From assembly GCF_017812015.1 (NCBI RefSeq), contig NZ_JADQTN010000001.1, forward strand, positions 1,218,501 to 1,282,500: DNA of 64,000 nt, given 5' to 3'. The position numbers were made by a program, and so were the translations under genes. Source of the stretch: Pontixanthobacter sp. CEM42. Its GTDB lineage: Bacteria; Pseudomonadota; Alphaproteobacteria; Sphingomonadales; Sphingomonadaceae. Of this stretch, positions 40,491 to 49,416 are shown piece after piece (position 1 is the first letter of the stretch; each line of letters starts with the position of its first letter). Below the pieces are notes generated by a model. It was not told where the DNA came from. It saw only the letters and a program-made list of their open reading frames with translations, and searched no databases.

Positions 40491-40681
40491 GTCAGTAAGA
40501 TCCCGTCATTCAGAGTTTGAACAATGCCCTTATTGCTGATTCGGAATTTTACTTATTGTACTGAACGGACATCAGCGGTTGAATTTGTTAACTATTTCTC
40601 GATTTTTCCGCTGTTGGATCTTTGCTTTATCGCCTTGCATTCCCCGTAAATCCCGCTATGTGCGCGCTTCGCTGTTTAATA

Positions 40682-40720
40682 CGGTGAACCGAAGAAAGCC
40701 GGAGGGGCCCCGCAATACCG
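40682..40720 (+). promoter_or_regulatory. candidate structured leader of the rpsF-rpsR-rplI operon
   Basis: Between the divergent promoter region and rpsF, CGGT (40682-40685) can pair with ACCG (40717-40720), enclosing the GC-rich stretch AACCGAAGAAAGCCGGAGGGGCCCC. The CCGAAG element sits where an S6:S18 autoregulatory binding leader would be expected. I cannot fold or align it here, so this is a suggestion. The rest of 40491-40764 holds no gene I can support. Confidence 0.3.
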
Positions 40721-40764
40721 CGGATCAGCCAGCGATCGGCATTACAATATGAAGGAACGAGAGC

Positions 40765-41130
40765 ATGGCTCATTATGAGCATGTATTTCTCGCACGTCAG
40801 GATTTGAGCCAAGCTCAAGTAGACGCGCTGGCCGCATCGGCCACAGAAATTATCGAAGCAAATGACGGCAAAGTCACCAAGACCGAAACTTGGGGCCTGA
40901 AAAATCTTGCCTACAAGATTGACCGCAACCGCAAAGCGCATTTCGTGCTGCTCAACATCGATGGCCCAGGCTCCGTTGTTGCAGAACTCGAACGCCAAAC
41001 CCGCATCAACGAAGACGTGATCCGTTACATGACGATCCGTATGGATGAGCCTGAGGAAGGCCCATCGGTAATGATGCGCAAAAATGACCGCGACCGTAAG
41101 AAACGGTCTGACCGTGAGGAGCGCAGCTAA
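40765..41130 (+). CDS. rpsF: 30S ribosomal protein S6
   Basis: 121 residues, [22 protein letters not shown]... with the family phrase [30 protein letters not shown] and a charged, basic tail. It binds S18 on the small-subunit platform. AGGAACGAGAGC precedes the ATG. Its stop shares one base with the rpsR ATG. Confidence 0.98.
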   Translation: MAHYEHVFLARQDLSQAQVDALAASATEIIEANDGKVTKTETWGLKNLAYKIDRNRKAHFVLLNIDGPGSVVAELERQTRINEDVIRYMTIRMDEPEEGPSVMMRKNDRDRKKRSDREERS

Positions 41131-41354
41131 TGGCACGTCCTTTCTTCCGCCGCCGCAAGACCTGCCCGTTTTCGGGTAAGGGTGCACCTGTGATCGATTA
41201 TAAAGACGTTCGTCTGCTGCAGGGCTTCATGTCCGAGCGTGGCAAGATCGTCCCTAGCCGTATCACCGCCGTATCCGCCAAAAAGCAGCGCGAGCTGGCC
41301 AAGGCGATCAAGCGCGCACGCCACATCGGCCTGCTGCCCTACATCGTTAAGTAA
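41130..41354 (+). CDS. rpsR: 30S ribosomal protein S18
   Basis: 74 residues, [72 protein letters not shown], all conserved S18 features. It is coupled to rpsF by a one-base overlap (TAATG) and lies 11 bases before rplI, which has GGAGAAG upstream. Confidence 0.98.
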   Translation: MARPFFRRRKTCPFSGKGAPVIDYKDVRLLQGFMSERGKIVPSRITAVSAKKQRELAKAIKRARHIGLLPYIVK

Positions 41355-41365
41355 GGAGAAGATCC

Positions 41366-42046
41366 ATGGATATTATTCTCCTCGAACGTATCGAGAAGCT
41401 TGGCACAATCGGTGACGTTGTCACTGTGAAGGACGGCTATGCCCGTAACTTCCTGCTGCCTAACAAGAAAGCCCTGCGCGCCAATGCGGCAAACAAGGCT
41501 GTCTTCGAAGCAAACCGCGAACGTCTTGAAAAAGAGAATGCCGAGAAAGCTGCCGAAGCAGCCAAAACCGGTGAAAAGGTTGATGGCGCAGAAGTCGTCT
41601 TGATCCGCGCATCGTCGAACTCCGGCCAGCTTTATGGCTCGGTTACCGTTCGCGATATCGTTGAAGGTCTGGCTGCCCAAGGTCACGAAGTGACTAAGAA
41701 GCAAGTCATCCTTGGTCATCCGATCAAGACCATCGGCATGTTTGACGTAATGGTACGTCTGCACGCTGAAGTCGACGTGACGGTAAAGGCCAATGTGGCC
41801 CGCTCTGACGATGAAGCCGAGCTGCAAAGCCAAGGCATCGACGTTCTCGCGCAGATGTTCGAAGACGAGCAGAAGGAAATCGAGGAAGCGGCGGCTGCCA
41901 ATACGCCAAACCGCGACCCGAGCCTTGAGCCAGGTGAAATCCCTGCTGACATGCTCGACGATGGCGTTGCCGAGAAAATTGCTGCAGAGGCTGAAGCCGA
42001 AGCTAGTGATGAGGCTGCTGCCGAAGAAGAGAAGTCGGAAGACTAA
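41366..42046 (+). CDS. rplI: 50S ribosomal protein L9 with extended acidic tail
   Basis: 226 residues. L9 N-domain [37 protein letters not shown], connecting helix ([24 protein letters not shown]) and C-domain ([21 protein letters not shown]). L9 is usually about 150 residues. Here an extra ~60-residue Glu/Ala-rich tail follows residue about 165 ([22 protein letters not shown]...[10 protein letters not shown]). It is the last gene of the operon, ending just before a clear terminator. Confidence 0.97.
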   Translation: MDIILLERIEKLGTIGDVVTVKDGYARNFLLPNKKALRANAANKAVFEANRERLEKENAEKAAEAAKTGEKVDGAEVVLIRASSNSGQLYGSVTVRDIVEGLAAQGHEVTKKQVILGHPIKTIGMFDVMVRLHAEVDVTVKANVARSDDEAELQSQGIDVLAQMFEDEQKEIEEAAAANTPNRDPSLEPGEIPADMLDDGVAEKIAAEAEAEASDEAAAEEEKSED

Positions 42047-42071
42047 TCCTTCTCACGCATACGCAAAACAG

Positions 42072-42104
42072 AGGCGCGGCTCCTTCGGGACCCGCGCCTT
42101 TTTT
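42072..42104 (+). terminator. rho-independent terminator after rplI
   Basis: AGGCGCGG (42072-42079) pairs perfectly with CCGCGCCT (42092-42099), with further TCC/GGA pairs around TTCG, followed by a T-run to 42104. It lies 25 bases after the rplI stop. Confidence 0.93.
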
Positions 42105-42168
42105 GTAAGAACCGCAATAATCTGCGGCTGACTTTGAATTGTAAGAAGAAAGGCGCTATCTGCCCAAG

Positions 42169-43608
42169 ATGAAATCAGTAGAAACGATAATCGGCGAATT
42201 GGATCGCCTGTATAACGCCTCCGTAGAACGCCTCCGCAATGACGTGATGGCATTTGGTCGTGATGGCTCCCTCCCCTCGAAAACGCGCCGTAGCGACGGC
42301 AGCTATGCCTATCCGGAACTGGTCATGCGTTTCATGGGCGGCGACCAACCGGAAGACCGCAGCCGCGCCTTTGGCCGCCTGAACGAGCCCGGTACTTACG
42401 CAACAACCGTGACCCGACCCGCAATGTTTGCACATTATCTGCGCGACCAGCTCGAATTGATCGGCAGCGATTACGAGATCGAACTGGAAGCACGGACCTC
42501 CACGCAAGAGATTCCCTTCCCGTATGTCCTTGATGGCGATGTCGCGGCAGAACTCGCTGGCATAAGTCCGCAGGAAATCGCCCGCCATTTCCCGTCGACC
42601 GAACTGGCCGACATTGGCGATGAACTCGCTGACGGGATCGAGATTGACGACAGCAATGGAACAATTCCGCTGTCGCTGTTTGACGGGTTGCGGACAGACT
42701 TCTCGCTTGCGCGCCTCGCGCATTACACAGGCACCGACACCAAGCACTTCCAACGCTTCGTGCTGTTCACGAACTATCACCGCTATGTCGATGAATTCGT
42801 CGATTGGGCTGGCGAGCAGCTGGGCACTGGCAGCTACAAAGCACTTGCCGGTGCTGGCGGCCTCTATCTGGAAGAAGCTACCCGGAACGCCAGCAGCCAA
42901 CTGTCCGATACCGCATGGCGCAAACACCAGATGCCCGCCTATCACCTGATCAGCGAGGGCGGTTGCGGGATTACTCTGGTCAATATCGGTGTTGGCCCGT
43001 CCAACGCGAAGACAATCTGTGACCACCTTGCGGTGCTACGCCCGGAAGCGTGGTTGATGATTGGTCACTGCGGCGGCCTGCGCCCGACGCAAAAGATCGG
43101 CGATTATGTTTTGGCACACGCTTATTTGCGCGATGATCACGTGCTCGATCCGGTACTGCCGCCCGAAATCCCCTTACCCGCAATTGCAGAGGTCCAGCAG
43201 GCCCTTGCTGGCGCAGCAGAGGAAGTCAGCGGCACACACGGAGCCGATCTGAAGAAACGGATGCGTACAGGCACCATCGTCACCACCGACGACCGAAACT
43301 GGGAACTACGCTACACCACCAGCGCCAAGCGCCTATCGCTTAGCCGCGCCGTCGGGATTGATATGGAAAGCGCCACGATTGCTGCCCAAGGATACCGCTT
43401 CCGCGTTCCTTACGGCACGCTCCTCTGCGTCAGCGACAAACCGCTGCACGGAGAGATCAAACTCCCCGGCCAAGCGAACAAGTTCTACGAAGAAGCGATC
43501 AGCGCTCACCTGAAAATCGGCGTAACCGCCTGCAAACGCCTGCATGAAGAAGGCAACCGATTGCACTCACGGAAACTGCGCGCGTTCAATGAGCCGCCGT
43601 TTAGGTAG
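42169..43608 (+). CDS. amn: AMP nucleosidase
   Basis: 479 residues, near the usual length for Amn. The N-terminal regulatory domain (about 1-170) precedes a nucleoside-phosphorylase-like catalytic domain (about 230-460), with YHLISEGGCGITLVNIGVGPSNAKTICDHLAVLRPEAWLMIGHCGGLRPTQKIGDYVLAHAYLRDDHVLD and AVGIDMESATIAAQGYRFRVPYGTLLCVSDKPLHGEIK. It hydrolyses AMP to adenine and ribose 5-phosphate, helping balance adenylates. It starts 65 bases after the rplI terminator. Confidence 0.95.
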   Translation: MKSVETIIGELDRLYNASVERLRNDVMAFGRDGSLPSKTRRSDGSYAYPELVMRFMGGDQPEDRSRAFGRLNEPGTYATTVTRPAMFAHYLRDQLELIGSDYEIELEARTSTQEIPFPYVLDGDVAAELAGISPQEIARHFPSTELADIGDELADGIEIDDSNGTIPLSLFDGLRTDFSLARLAHYTGTDTKHFQRFVLFTNYHRYVDEFVDWAGEQLGTGSYKALAGAGGLYLEEATRNASSQLSDTAWRKHQMPAYHLISEGGCGITLVNIGVGPSNAKTICDHLAVLRPEAWLMIGHCGGLRPTQKIGDYVLAHAYLRDDHVLDPVLPPEIPLPAIAEVQQALAGAAEEVSGTHGADLKKRMRTGTIVTTDDRNWELRYTTSAKRLSLSRAVGIDMESATIAAQGYRFRVPYGTLLCVSDKPLHGEIKLPGQANKFYEEAISAHLKIGVTACKRLHEEGNRLHSRKLRAFNEPPFR

Positions 43609-43657
43609 AATCGTCCTTTTGTCGCCATCTGCCTGAGACAGCAAACTGGAGATCGAT

Positions 43658-44674
43658 ATGCGGTTTACGCGACGTTCATTGGGAAAAGCGCTGACCGCAA
43701 CCGCTGTTCTAGCGGGTTCGAACAGTGCTTTGGCGGCAACCGGTCACACGCAAGGTCACCTTCACATCCCCCGCTATGGACCGGCGATCTGCAGCGATGG
43801 TACGCAAGCCATACTCTCAGGCGGCGCGCCAGTTGGCGCGGCAAGAACGGAGGATCATTTTTACTCATCACTGCTAGGCATTATCGAGACTATCGATCCG
43901 GCGTCGCTCGACCAAAATTTTGTGGCAAATGCAATCTTTGTGCGAGCCAATCATGCGTCTGTGTGGGCCAACGGGCAAATCTGGCTCTTGGGCGGACGGA
44001 CCAGAGATGGGACAGATGGCCGACTCGTCTCGGAAACTGAGAGGATTGATCCTAAAACGCAGGCTATCTGGAGGGGCCCTGACCTTCCCACGCCGCTGAT
44101 CCACCTGTCAGCAGTAACGTTCGGCCAGTCAATTTTCGCATTTGGCGGAGTTTTCCGCGATCCTGAAACACGCAGGAGTATCGCTAGCTCGCAAATATAT
44201 GAATGCGCACCGCCTTATGACCGTTGGATTTCCCGCACACCAATGCCTCTTGCACTTGGCAACGCTGCAGCGGTCACCATCGGAAATCGTATTTTCCTGA
44301 TTGGAGGATATGATCAAGAAAAAGCGCATGCGATCGTGCAAATCTATGATCCCGTCAGAGACCTATGGAGCCTAGGAAATCCACCACCGATGCCATTGAG
44401 CGCCCACGCGGCCACAGGGTCTGGTAGCCGGATATTCGTGTTCGGTGACTACGCCAATCAAAGTTCTGTTTTGGGTTTCGACACGCTAGATAAAAAATGG
44501 CGGACGCTTGATGCACCCTTCACACCGCGGCGTCATGTACGGGCCACTACTGTAAGTAAGCGTATCGTGGTTGCAGGCGGCAATCAATCGTCGGTGGCAC
44601 CAGCAACGCACGCCGTAGAGAGCTTCTCGGTTGATCTACTGAATACGCAATTTGACCAAGCACAAAGCAGATGA
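43658..44674 (+). CDS. Tat-exported kelch-repeat beta-propeller protein
   Basis: 338 residues. The N-terminus carries TRRSLGK followed by a hydrophobic stretch and an ALA cleavage site, a good twin-arginine signal. The remainder shows kelch-type blades: IWLLGGRTRDGTDGRLVSETERIDPKTQAIWRGPDLPTPLIHLSAVTFGQSIFAFGG, RIFLIGGYDQEKAHAIVQIYDPVRDLWSLG and RIVVAGGNQSSVAPATHAVESFSVD. It is probably periplasmic. No catalytic residues can be assigned; a binding or galactose-oxidase-like fold is possible. GGAG precedes the ATG. Confidence 0.85.
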   Translation: MRFTRRSLGKALTATAVLAGSNSALAATGHTQGHLHIPRYGPAICSDGTQAILSGGAPVGAARTEDHFYSSLLGIIETIDPASLDQNFVANAIFVRANHASVWANGQIWLLGGRTRDGTDGRLVSETERIDPKTQAIWRGPDLPTPLIHLSAVTFGQSIFAFGGVFRDPETRRSIASSQIYECAPPYDRWISRTPMPLALGNAAAVTIGNRIFLIGGYDQEKAHAIVQIYDPVRDLWSLGNPPPMPLSAHAATGSGSRIFVFGDYANQSSVLGFDTLDKKWRTLDAPFTPRRHVRATTVSKRIVVAGGNQSSVAPATHAVESFSVDLLNTQFDQAQSR

Positions 44675-44689
44675 GTGCCTTCGCGCACT

Positions 44690-45712
44690 CTATTCACTCA
44701 AAATCGCCAACCCATCGCCGCCATCGCCAGCCTCTAGGCGCCGCAGCAGCTTCCCGCTGGCATAATCCACTTCGGCAATCGTATCGCTGCCGGTCTCTGC
44801 CACGTAGATCCGCTCACCATTGTCAGACCATAGGATAGTGACTTGCAGGCGCGCTTCGGCTTCCTCTGCACTCGAAACGGCAATCGACCGCACTGCTTTG
44901 GCGGTAGCAAGATCAATCACTGTCAATCCGCCATCTGCCAGATCAGAAGTCACAGCGACATCGCCTTGCGGGCGGATTGCCAAGCGTAGCGGGAACGCGC
45001 CGGTTGCAACTTCGCGGCGTATCTCAAGGTTGGCAGGATTGAGTTCGAAAGCCTTGTTCGATCCGCGCGCCGACACCCATAGCGCCTTGCCGTCGGGCGA
45101 TAGCGCAATCCCCTCTGGTTCCACCCCAACCTCAACCGACTGCGGCGCGCGGCGGGTTATCAGATCGACCAGTGTTACGGTTTTAGAGCCCAGGTCGGTC
45201 GTCCATGCATGACGCCCATCGGGCGATATTGCGAGCATATGGCTGCCCTCCTTACCCGTCGCAAAGCCCAGTGGCTTCGCGTCCCGGGCAAGCGGCCTGC
45301 GGATCCAATAGACACGCTTTTGCCCCTCAGCAGTGGCGTAAAGCGAGCCGTTGGCATGCCAGACAATCCCGTGCGGACGAGCGTTGTCGCCAAGATCAAT
45401 GCTCTTCACCCTCCTAAGATCGGAAGTCGCAAAGATATCGAGCGTCGTCCCGCCATAACAAGCCAGTGCAACGTGCATGCCGTCCGGGGAAGTTGCCAGT
45501 TCGTGCGGGTTTGTGCAGCTATCCACGCGCTTCACTTCCTCGCCAGAACCCAAATCAATTTTCGAGAGTGTGTGGCCAAACTTGTTGGCCACAAATAGCG
45601 CAGATTTCTCCAGATCAGATGTGCTCGCTGCGACATTGGTATTGGTCTGCTCCGCCACCGGCGTGCAAGCCGCCAACAAGACCGGCAATGCAAATGTCCA
45701 TACTGACTTCAT
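44690..45712 (-). CDS. YVTN-type beta-propeller lipoprotein
   Basis: 340 residues with a signal peptide and lipobox LLAAC (Cys about 16), so it is envelope-anchored. It contains repeats of the YVTN/SMP-30 propeller type: LATSPDGMHVALACYGGTTLDIFATSDLRRVKSIDLGDNARPHGIVWHANG, MLAISPDGRHAWTTDLGSKTVTLVDL, GIALSPDGKALWVSARGSNKAFEL. Such propellers often bind ligands or proteins. Whether it is an enzyme is unknown. It converges with the kelch gene. Confidence 0.88.
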   Translation of the reverse strand: MKSVWTFALPVLLAACTPVAEQTNTNVAASTSDLEKSALFVANKFGHTLSKIDLGSGEEVKRVDSCTNPHELATSPDGMHVALACYGGTTLDIFATSDLRRVKSIDLGDNARPHGIVWHANGSLYATAEGQKRVYWIRRPLARDAKPLGFATGKEGSHMLAISPDGRHAWTTDLGSKTVTLVDLITRRAPQSVEVGVEPEGIALSPDGKALWVSARGSNKAFELNPANLEIRREVATGAFPLRLAIRPQGDVAVTSDLADGGLTVIDLATAKAVRSIAVSSAEEAEARLQVTILWSDNGERIYVAETGSDTIAEVDYASGKLLRRLEAGDGGDGLAILSE

Positions 45713-46036
45713 GATCTTTTTCTCTCAATGCGCTCGAAAAGTTGGCTCTCATCCGTCTTCGAAACAGCAGATACCACAGTCGGCAAACAACCCGTCAGAA
45801 AAATTTTCAGTATTCGGGAACCTATCTTCGGATGCCGCATTATGGCGGTATGGCAATGTGCGGAACGTGCATCGCTATCGGCGGACCGGGCCCCTCTGGC
45901 ATATGCAAAATGCATATGTGATGTCGGACGTTTGATAAGAAAAGCAGAGGCGGCCGCGAACTTTCCAACGCCAGTCTCTGTAACAATTTTTCAGTCTAGC
46001 CGCATCTGCGGTGCAGACGATTTAGGAGTTTAGGGA
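45713..46036. other. intergenic region between divergent lipoprotein genes
   Basis: 324 bases with no convincing gene; short open frames here lack codon bias and ribosome sites. It contains a perfect palindrome (45900-45918). Upstream of the 46037 gene, GGAGTTTAGGGA gives a plausible ribosome site. It presumably holds the promoters of both flanking genes. Confidence 0.6.
45900..45918. promoter_or_regulatory. palindromic operator-like site
   Basis: CATATGCA-AAA-TGCATATG is a perfect 8-base inverted repeat with a three-base spacer, 119 bases upstream of the 46037 gene. Its length and symmetry fit a dimeric regulator's operator. The regulator is not identified. Confidence 0.5.
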
Positions 46037-46606
46037 ATGAAAAAGTTTTTTGCAGTACCAGTACTGGCAGTTTCAGCAGTAGCTCTCGCCGCATGTGGCG
46101 GCGCGGCGGCCGAAGGCGAAGCAGCATCGGACGCATCGCCAATCACCGCTGAAGAAGTCACTGCGGCTCAGCAGGCTTGGGGCGAAGGTATCGTAACCAT
46201 CGGCAAGACCTTCACTGACGAAGGCGACTTCCGCGCTGCGGCGCAAGAGCACATCAACACGCACTACGCATATGGTGATGACTCGACGATCCTGTTCAAG
46301 CCAACACTGGCGGCAGTTGATCAGTTCCGTGAAACCAATGACGAGGCGCTCAGCTATTTCGTCGGCACCGAAGGCACTGAAGATGGTGGCTTCGCTATCG
46401 CGCCTTACACAGCCGTCCGTTGGGAAAATAACGGCACTGTGATTGACGAAGACGGTGACATGGCTGTGGCCATGGGCAACTACTTCTTCACTGGCACCGA
46501 CGGCAACGAGACCAAAGTTGAGTACAGCTTTGCGTACGAAAAAGACGATGCTGGTGATCTGAAGATCGTTCTGCACCACAGCTCGCTGCCATTCTCGGCT
46601 GAGTAA
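46037..46606 (+). CDS. small lipoprotein, NTF2-like
   Basis: 189 residues. Signal peptide and lipobox ALAAC (Cys about 20) followed by a Gly/Ala-rich linker. The mature part (AQQAWGEGIVTIGKTFTDEGDFRAAAQEHINTHYAYGDDSTILFKPTLAAVDQFRETNDEALSYFVG...FAIAPYTAVRWENNGTVIDEDGDMAVAMGNYFFTGTDGNETKVEYSFAYEK) resembles a SnoaL/NTF2-like cone, with a strand pattern typical of that fold. The family is not certain and the function unknown. A terminator follows at 46636. Confidence 0.75.
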   Translation: MKKFFAVPVLAVSAVALAACGGAAAEGEAASDASPITAEEVTAAQQAWGEGIVTIGKTFTDEGDFRAAAQEHINTHYAYGDDSTILFKPTLAAVDQFRETNDEALSYFVGTEGTEDGGFAIAPYTAVRWENNGTVIDEDGDMAVAMGNYFFTGTDGNETKVEYSFAYEKDDAGDLKIVLHHSSLPFSAE

Positions 46607-46635
46607 TCTCAGACATTATATAGTCTAAACAGCGA

Positions 46636-46673
46636 AAGCCCCCGTCACCTCAGGAGATGGCGGGGGCTTTTTT
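46636..46673 (+). terminator. rho-independent terminator
   Basis: AAGCCCCCGTCA pairs with TGGCGGGGGCTT (one G-T pair) around a ten-base loop, followed by TTTTTT. It ends the small lipoprotein transcript; the palindromic stem could also act on the converging M2 peptidase transcript. Confidence 0.93.
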
Positions 46674-46708
46674 GTGTCTGCCTCAAGTGCAGTAACGTAC
46701 CAGCGCGA

Positions 46709-48583
46709 TCACCAGCCTTGGGGCTTGCCCTCGTTCTGTTCGTCGAGCCATTCTTTCAGCGGCGCAAAATATTCCAGCATCGCTTTGCCGCTCATCTGAC
46801 GTTCGCCGGTGAAGGCTTCGAGAGCGTCCGGCCACGGCTTACTTGAGCCCATGGCCAGCATTTCGTTCAGACCCTTGCCGACCTCTTCGTTGCCGTAGAA
46901 CGAGCAGCGGTGAAGCGGCCCTTCCCACCCAACTTTGTCGCAGGCTGCCTTGTAGAATTGGAACTGCAACAAGCGCGCGAGGAAATACCGCGTGTAAGAC
47001 ACATTGCCCGGCACGTGATATTTTGCGCCCGGATCAAACCCGTCCACATCACGCTCTGTCGGCGGAGTGATGCCTTGATATTCAAGCCGCAGCTTGTTCC
47101 AGTCGGTGTTGTATTCCTCCGGCGTGGTCGAACCGTCGAAGATACCCCAACGATAGCGGTCCATCAGCAAGCCAAATGGCAGGAATGCAGCCTTATCCAT
47201 CGCTTGACGGAGTAGCAGGCCGATATCCTTATCCGCACTCGGCACATCTTCGCGGTCGAGCATGTCGATCTGAACCAGATACTCCGGTGTAATCGACAGC
47301 GCGATCATATCGCCGATAGCCTCGTGGAAGCCATCATTGGCACTATCGCGATAGAGGAAATCCTGAACGCCATAGGCACGCTGGTAATAATTGTGACCCA
47401 GCTCATGGTGGATCGTCACAAAGTCGTCAGCGTTTTTCTTGATGCACATTTTGATGCGCAGATCATTGCTATCTTCAATGTCCCAAGCAGACGCGTGGCA
47501 GATCACTTCGCGGTCGCGCGGTTTCACAAATTGCGAGCGTTCGTAGAAGCTTGCTGGCAGCTCTTTGAAGCCGAGTGAGGAGAAGAATTTCTCACCCACT
47601 TTGACCATATCGACTTCGCTCAGGCCCTTTTCTTCGATCAATGATGTCAAATCATAGCCGATATCACCTGCACCCTCGGGCGCGACAAGCGGGTAGATAT
47701 TGCCCCATTCCTGCGCCCACATATTGCCAAGCAAATCCGCGCGGATCGGGCCAGTAGCGGGCTGGATGTCGTCGCCATATTTCTCGTTGAGCTTGCTGCG
47801 AACGTAAGTGTGTAGCGACATGTACAGCGGCTTCACTTCCTGCCACATCCGCTCGGTCTCGGCGGCAAACTGGTCTGCGCTCATGTCATATTTTGAACGC
47901 TGCATCGCACCGAAATCGGCATAGCCGAGCTCTTGCGCGCCGGCATTGGTCAGCTCCGCCAAACGGACATAGTCCGCCTTCATCGGCGCGCCGACATTGC
48001 TGTGCCAGCTGGACCACATTTCGGAGAGTTCCGCAGGTGTACGCTCCAGATTGCCCATCTCTGCTTCAATATCAGAGCCGGAGATTTCCTCTCCATTCAG
48101 AGTGCCCTTACCCTGTCCATATGCAGCACCCAGCGACGTTGCGAGCGATGCGGCTTCCTCAGCGGCACCAGCCGTGGTTGGAGCAGGCAGGGTCAAAGCC
48201 ACGCGCAGAATATCCAGCTTGCGCTTCACGTCAGGATCAAGACCTTCAAGCTCTGCAAACTTTGCCGCAGCCAGGCCTTTTGCCACCGATGTTTCCGCCG
48301 CAATCGCCCCAAAATATGCGTTCAGAGCGTTGGTATCGTCGGTGATATAAGTTGAATTGATCCATGCTGCGCGCCCGCCCAGGACCCACATCTTCTTCAT
48401 TTCCGCTTCGGTATCGGCAACAAATTTAGCCGCGCCGGCGACGGTAACCGGGTAACCATCAACCGTCTCGATCTCACCGGAACTCGCTCCTTCGCCAGCG
48501 TGATGGTCGGCCAATGCCGGTGCAGCAAGCGTCAGAGCGAGCGCCGACGCAGCTGTTTTCAAAACAACAGATGCAAACTTCAT
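46709..48583 (-). CDS. M2-family peptidyl-dipeptidase (ACE-like), exported
   Basis: 624 residues from ATG 48583 with GAGAGGA ten bases upstream; the frame extends to 48601. Signal peptide ASALALTLAAPALA. Zinc-binding HHELGHNYYQRAYGVQDFLYRDSANDGFHEAIGD contains HExxH plus the downstream Glu. This is the M2 family of angiotensin-converting-enzyme-like dipeptidyl carboxypeptidases, releasing C-terminal dipeptides from peptides, here in the periplasm. Length and domain content are normal for bacterial members. Confidence 0.94.
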   Translation of the reverse strand: MKFASVVLKTAASALALTLAAPALADHHAGEGASSGEIETVDGYPVTVAGAAKFVADTEAEMKKMWVLGGRAAWINSTYITDDTNALNAYFGAIAAETSVAKGLAAAKFAELEGLDPDVKRKLDILRVALTLPAPTTAGAAEEAASLATSLGAAYGQGKGTLNGEEISGSDIEAEMGNLERTPAELSEMWSSWHSNVGAPMKADYVRLAELTNAGAQELGYADFGAMQRSKYDMSADQFAAETERMWQEVKPLYMSLHTYVRSKLNEKYGDDIQPATGPIRADLLGNMWAQEWGNIYPLVAPEGAGDIGYDLTSLIEEKGLSEVDMVKVGEKFFSSLGFKELPASFYERSQFVKPRDREVICHASAWDIEDSNDLRIKMCIKKNADDFVTIHHELGHNYYQRAYGVQDFLYRDSANDGFHEAIGDMIALSITPEYLVQIDMLDREDVPSADKDIGLLLRQAMDKAAFLPFGLLMDRYRWGIFDGSTTPEEYNTDWNKLRLEYQGITPPTERDVDGFDPGAKYHVPGNVSYTRYFLARLLQFQFYKAACDKVGWEGPLHRCSFYGNEEVGKGLNEMLAMGSSKPWPDALEAFTGERQMSGKAMLEYFAPLKEWLDEQNEGKPQGW

Positions 48584-48660
48584 TGTGGTGTATCCTCTCA
48601 CGGTGAGCCAGCGACCACTGGCCTCTCATGAAAGGAGTTTGAACCCGCGCGGCGTCTTTA

Positions 48661-49416
48661 TCAAGCCTCGGCAGACTCGTTCAGAAACTCGACCAATGCA
48701 TCGCCCAAAGCGCCCTCGGTTACCGAACTCATATGCGTCCCGGGTATCTCGACGTAAGTTGCATCGGGCAGCGTCTCGGCGAGTTTAGGCGCAGAGCCAT
48801 TGTCCTGATCCTTATCGCCACACAGTACCATTGTCGGCATAGTCAGCGCGGCCAATTGATCAGGCACAGTGTCAGCGACCGATTGCAGCAACAGCCTGGC
48901 CGCTACGCGGTCCACCCTCATCGTCTTCATAAAGCTGACCGCCATAAAGGCCGGATCGCCGCGCTTAACCTCGTCAAACCGGTCAATCGCATCGATGAAA
49001 AATGCAGAGCGCTTGCGCCAGCCTGCCAACCCCTCAAGGCCCATCCCAGACAGCACGAGCTTGCGCGGGGTCAGACTGGAAATCACCGCCCGCGCCGATG
49101 TTCGGGCGCCAAGCGAAAATCCAACCAAATCGAAATCATCCAACCCAAGAGCATCGACCAAAGCCAGCACATCCTTGGCGAGCACATCATCTGGATAGCT
49201 GGCAGGGTCATGCGGCGCACCGCTTTCGCCATGCGCGCGCAAATCGGGCATGATGGCCTCGAAACCGGTATCGGCGAGCTTCTGTGCATGACCGAATTTG
49301 ATCCAGTTCATTTCCGCATTGGAAAACAAGCCGTGGAGCAGAAGCACCGGCCTACCAGAACCCATGCGGTGGATGGCGAGTTCGGTCCCGTCAAACGATG
49401 ACACCATCTCGCTCAC
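48661..49416 (-). CDS. alpha/beta hydrolase
   Basis: 251 residues from GTG 49416, overlapping the stop of the upstream isomerase gene (GTGA); ATG 49407 is an alternative. LLLHGLFSNAEMNW, nucleophile elbow GFSLGARTS, acid in LCGDKDQDNGSA and catalytic His in PGTHMSSV give the full triad. Small-ester or related hydrolysis is expected; the substrate is unknown. Co-expressed with the DsbA-fold isomerase. Confidence 0.88.
   Translation of the reverse strand: MSEMVSSFDGTELAIHRMGSGRPVLLLHGLFSNAEMNWIKFGHAQKLADTGFEAIMPDLRAHGESGAPHDPASYPDDVLAKDVLALVDALGLDDFDLVGFSLGARTSARAVISSLTPRKLVLSGMGLEGLAGWRKRSAFFIDAIDRFDEVKRGDPAFMAVSFMKTMRVDRVAARLLLQSVADTVPDQLAALTMPTMVLCGDKDQDNGSAPKLAETLPDATYVEIPGTHMSSVTEGALGDALVEFLNESAEA

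Noticed and set aside
45477-45935. several plus-strand frames in and after the propeller lipoprotein gene
   Set aside because: No ribosome sites, no domains, antisense to a clear gene in their first parts.
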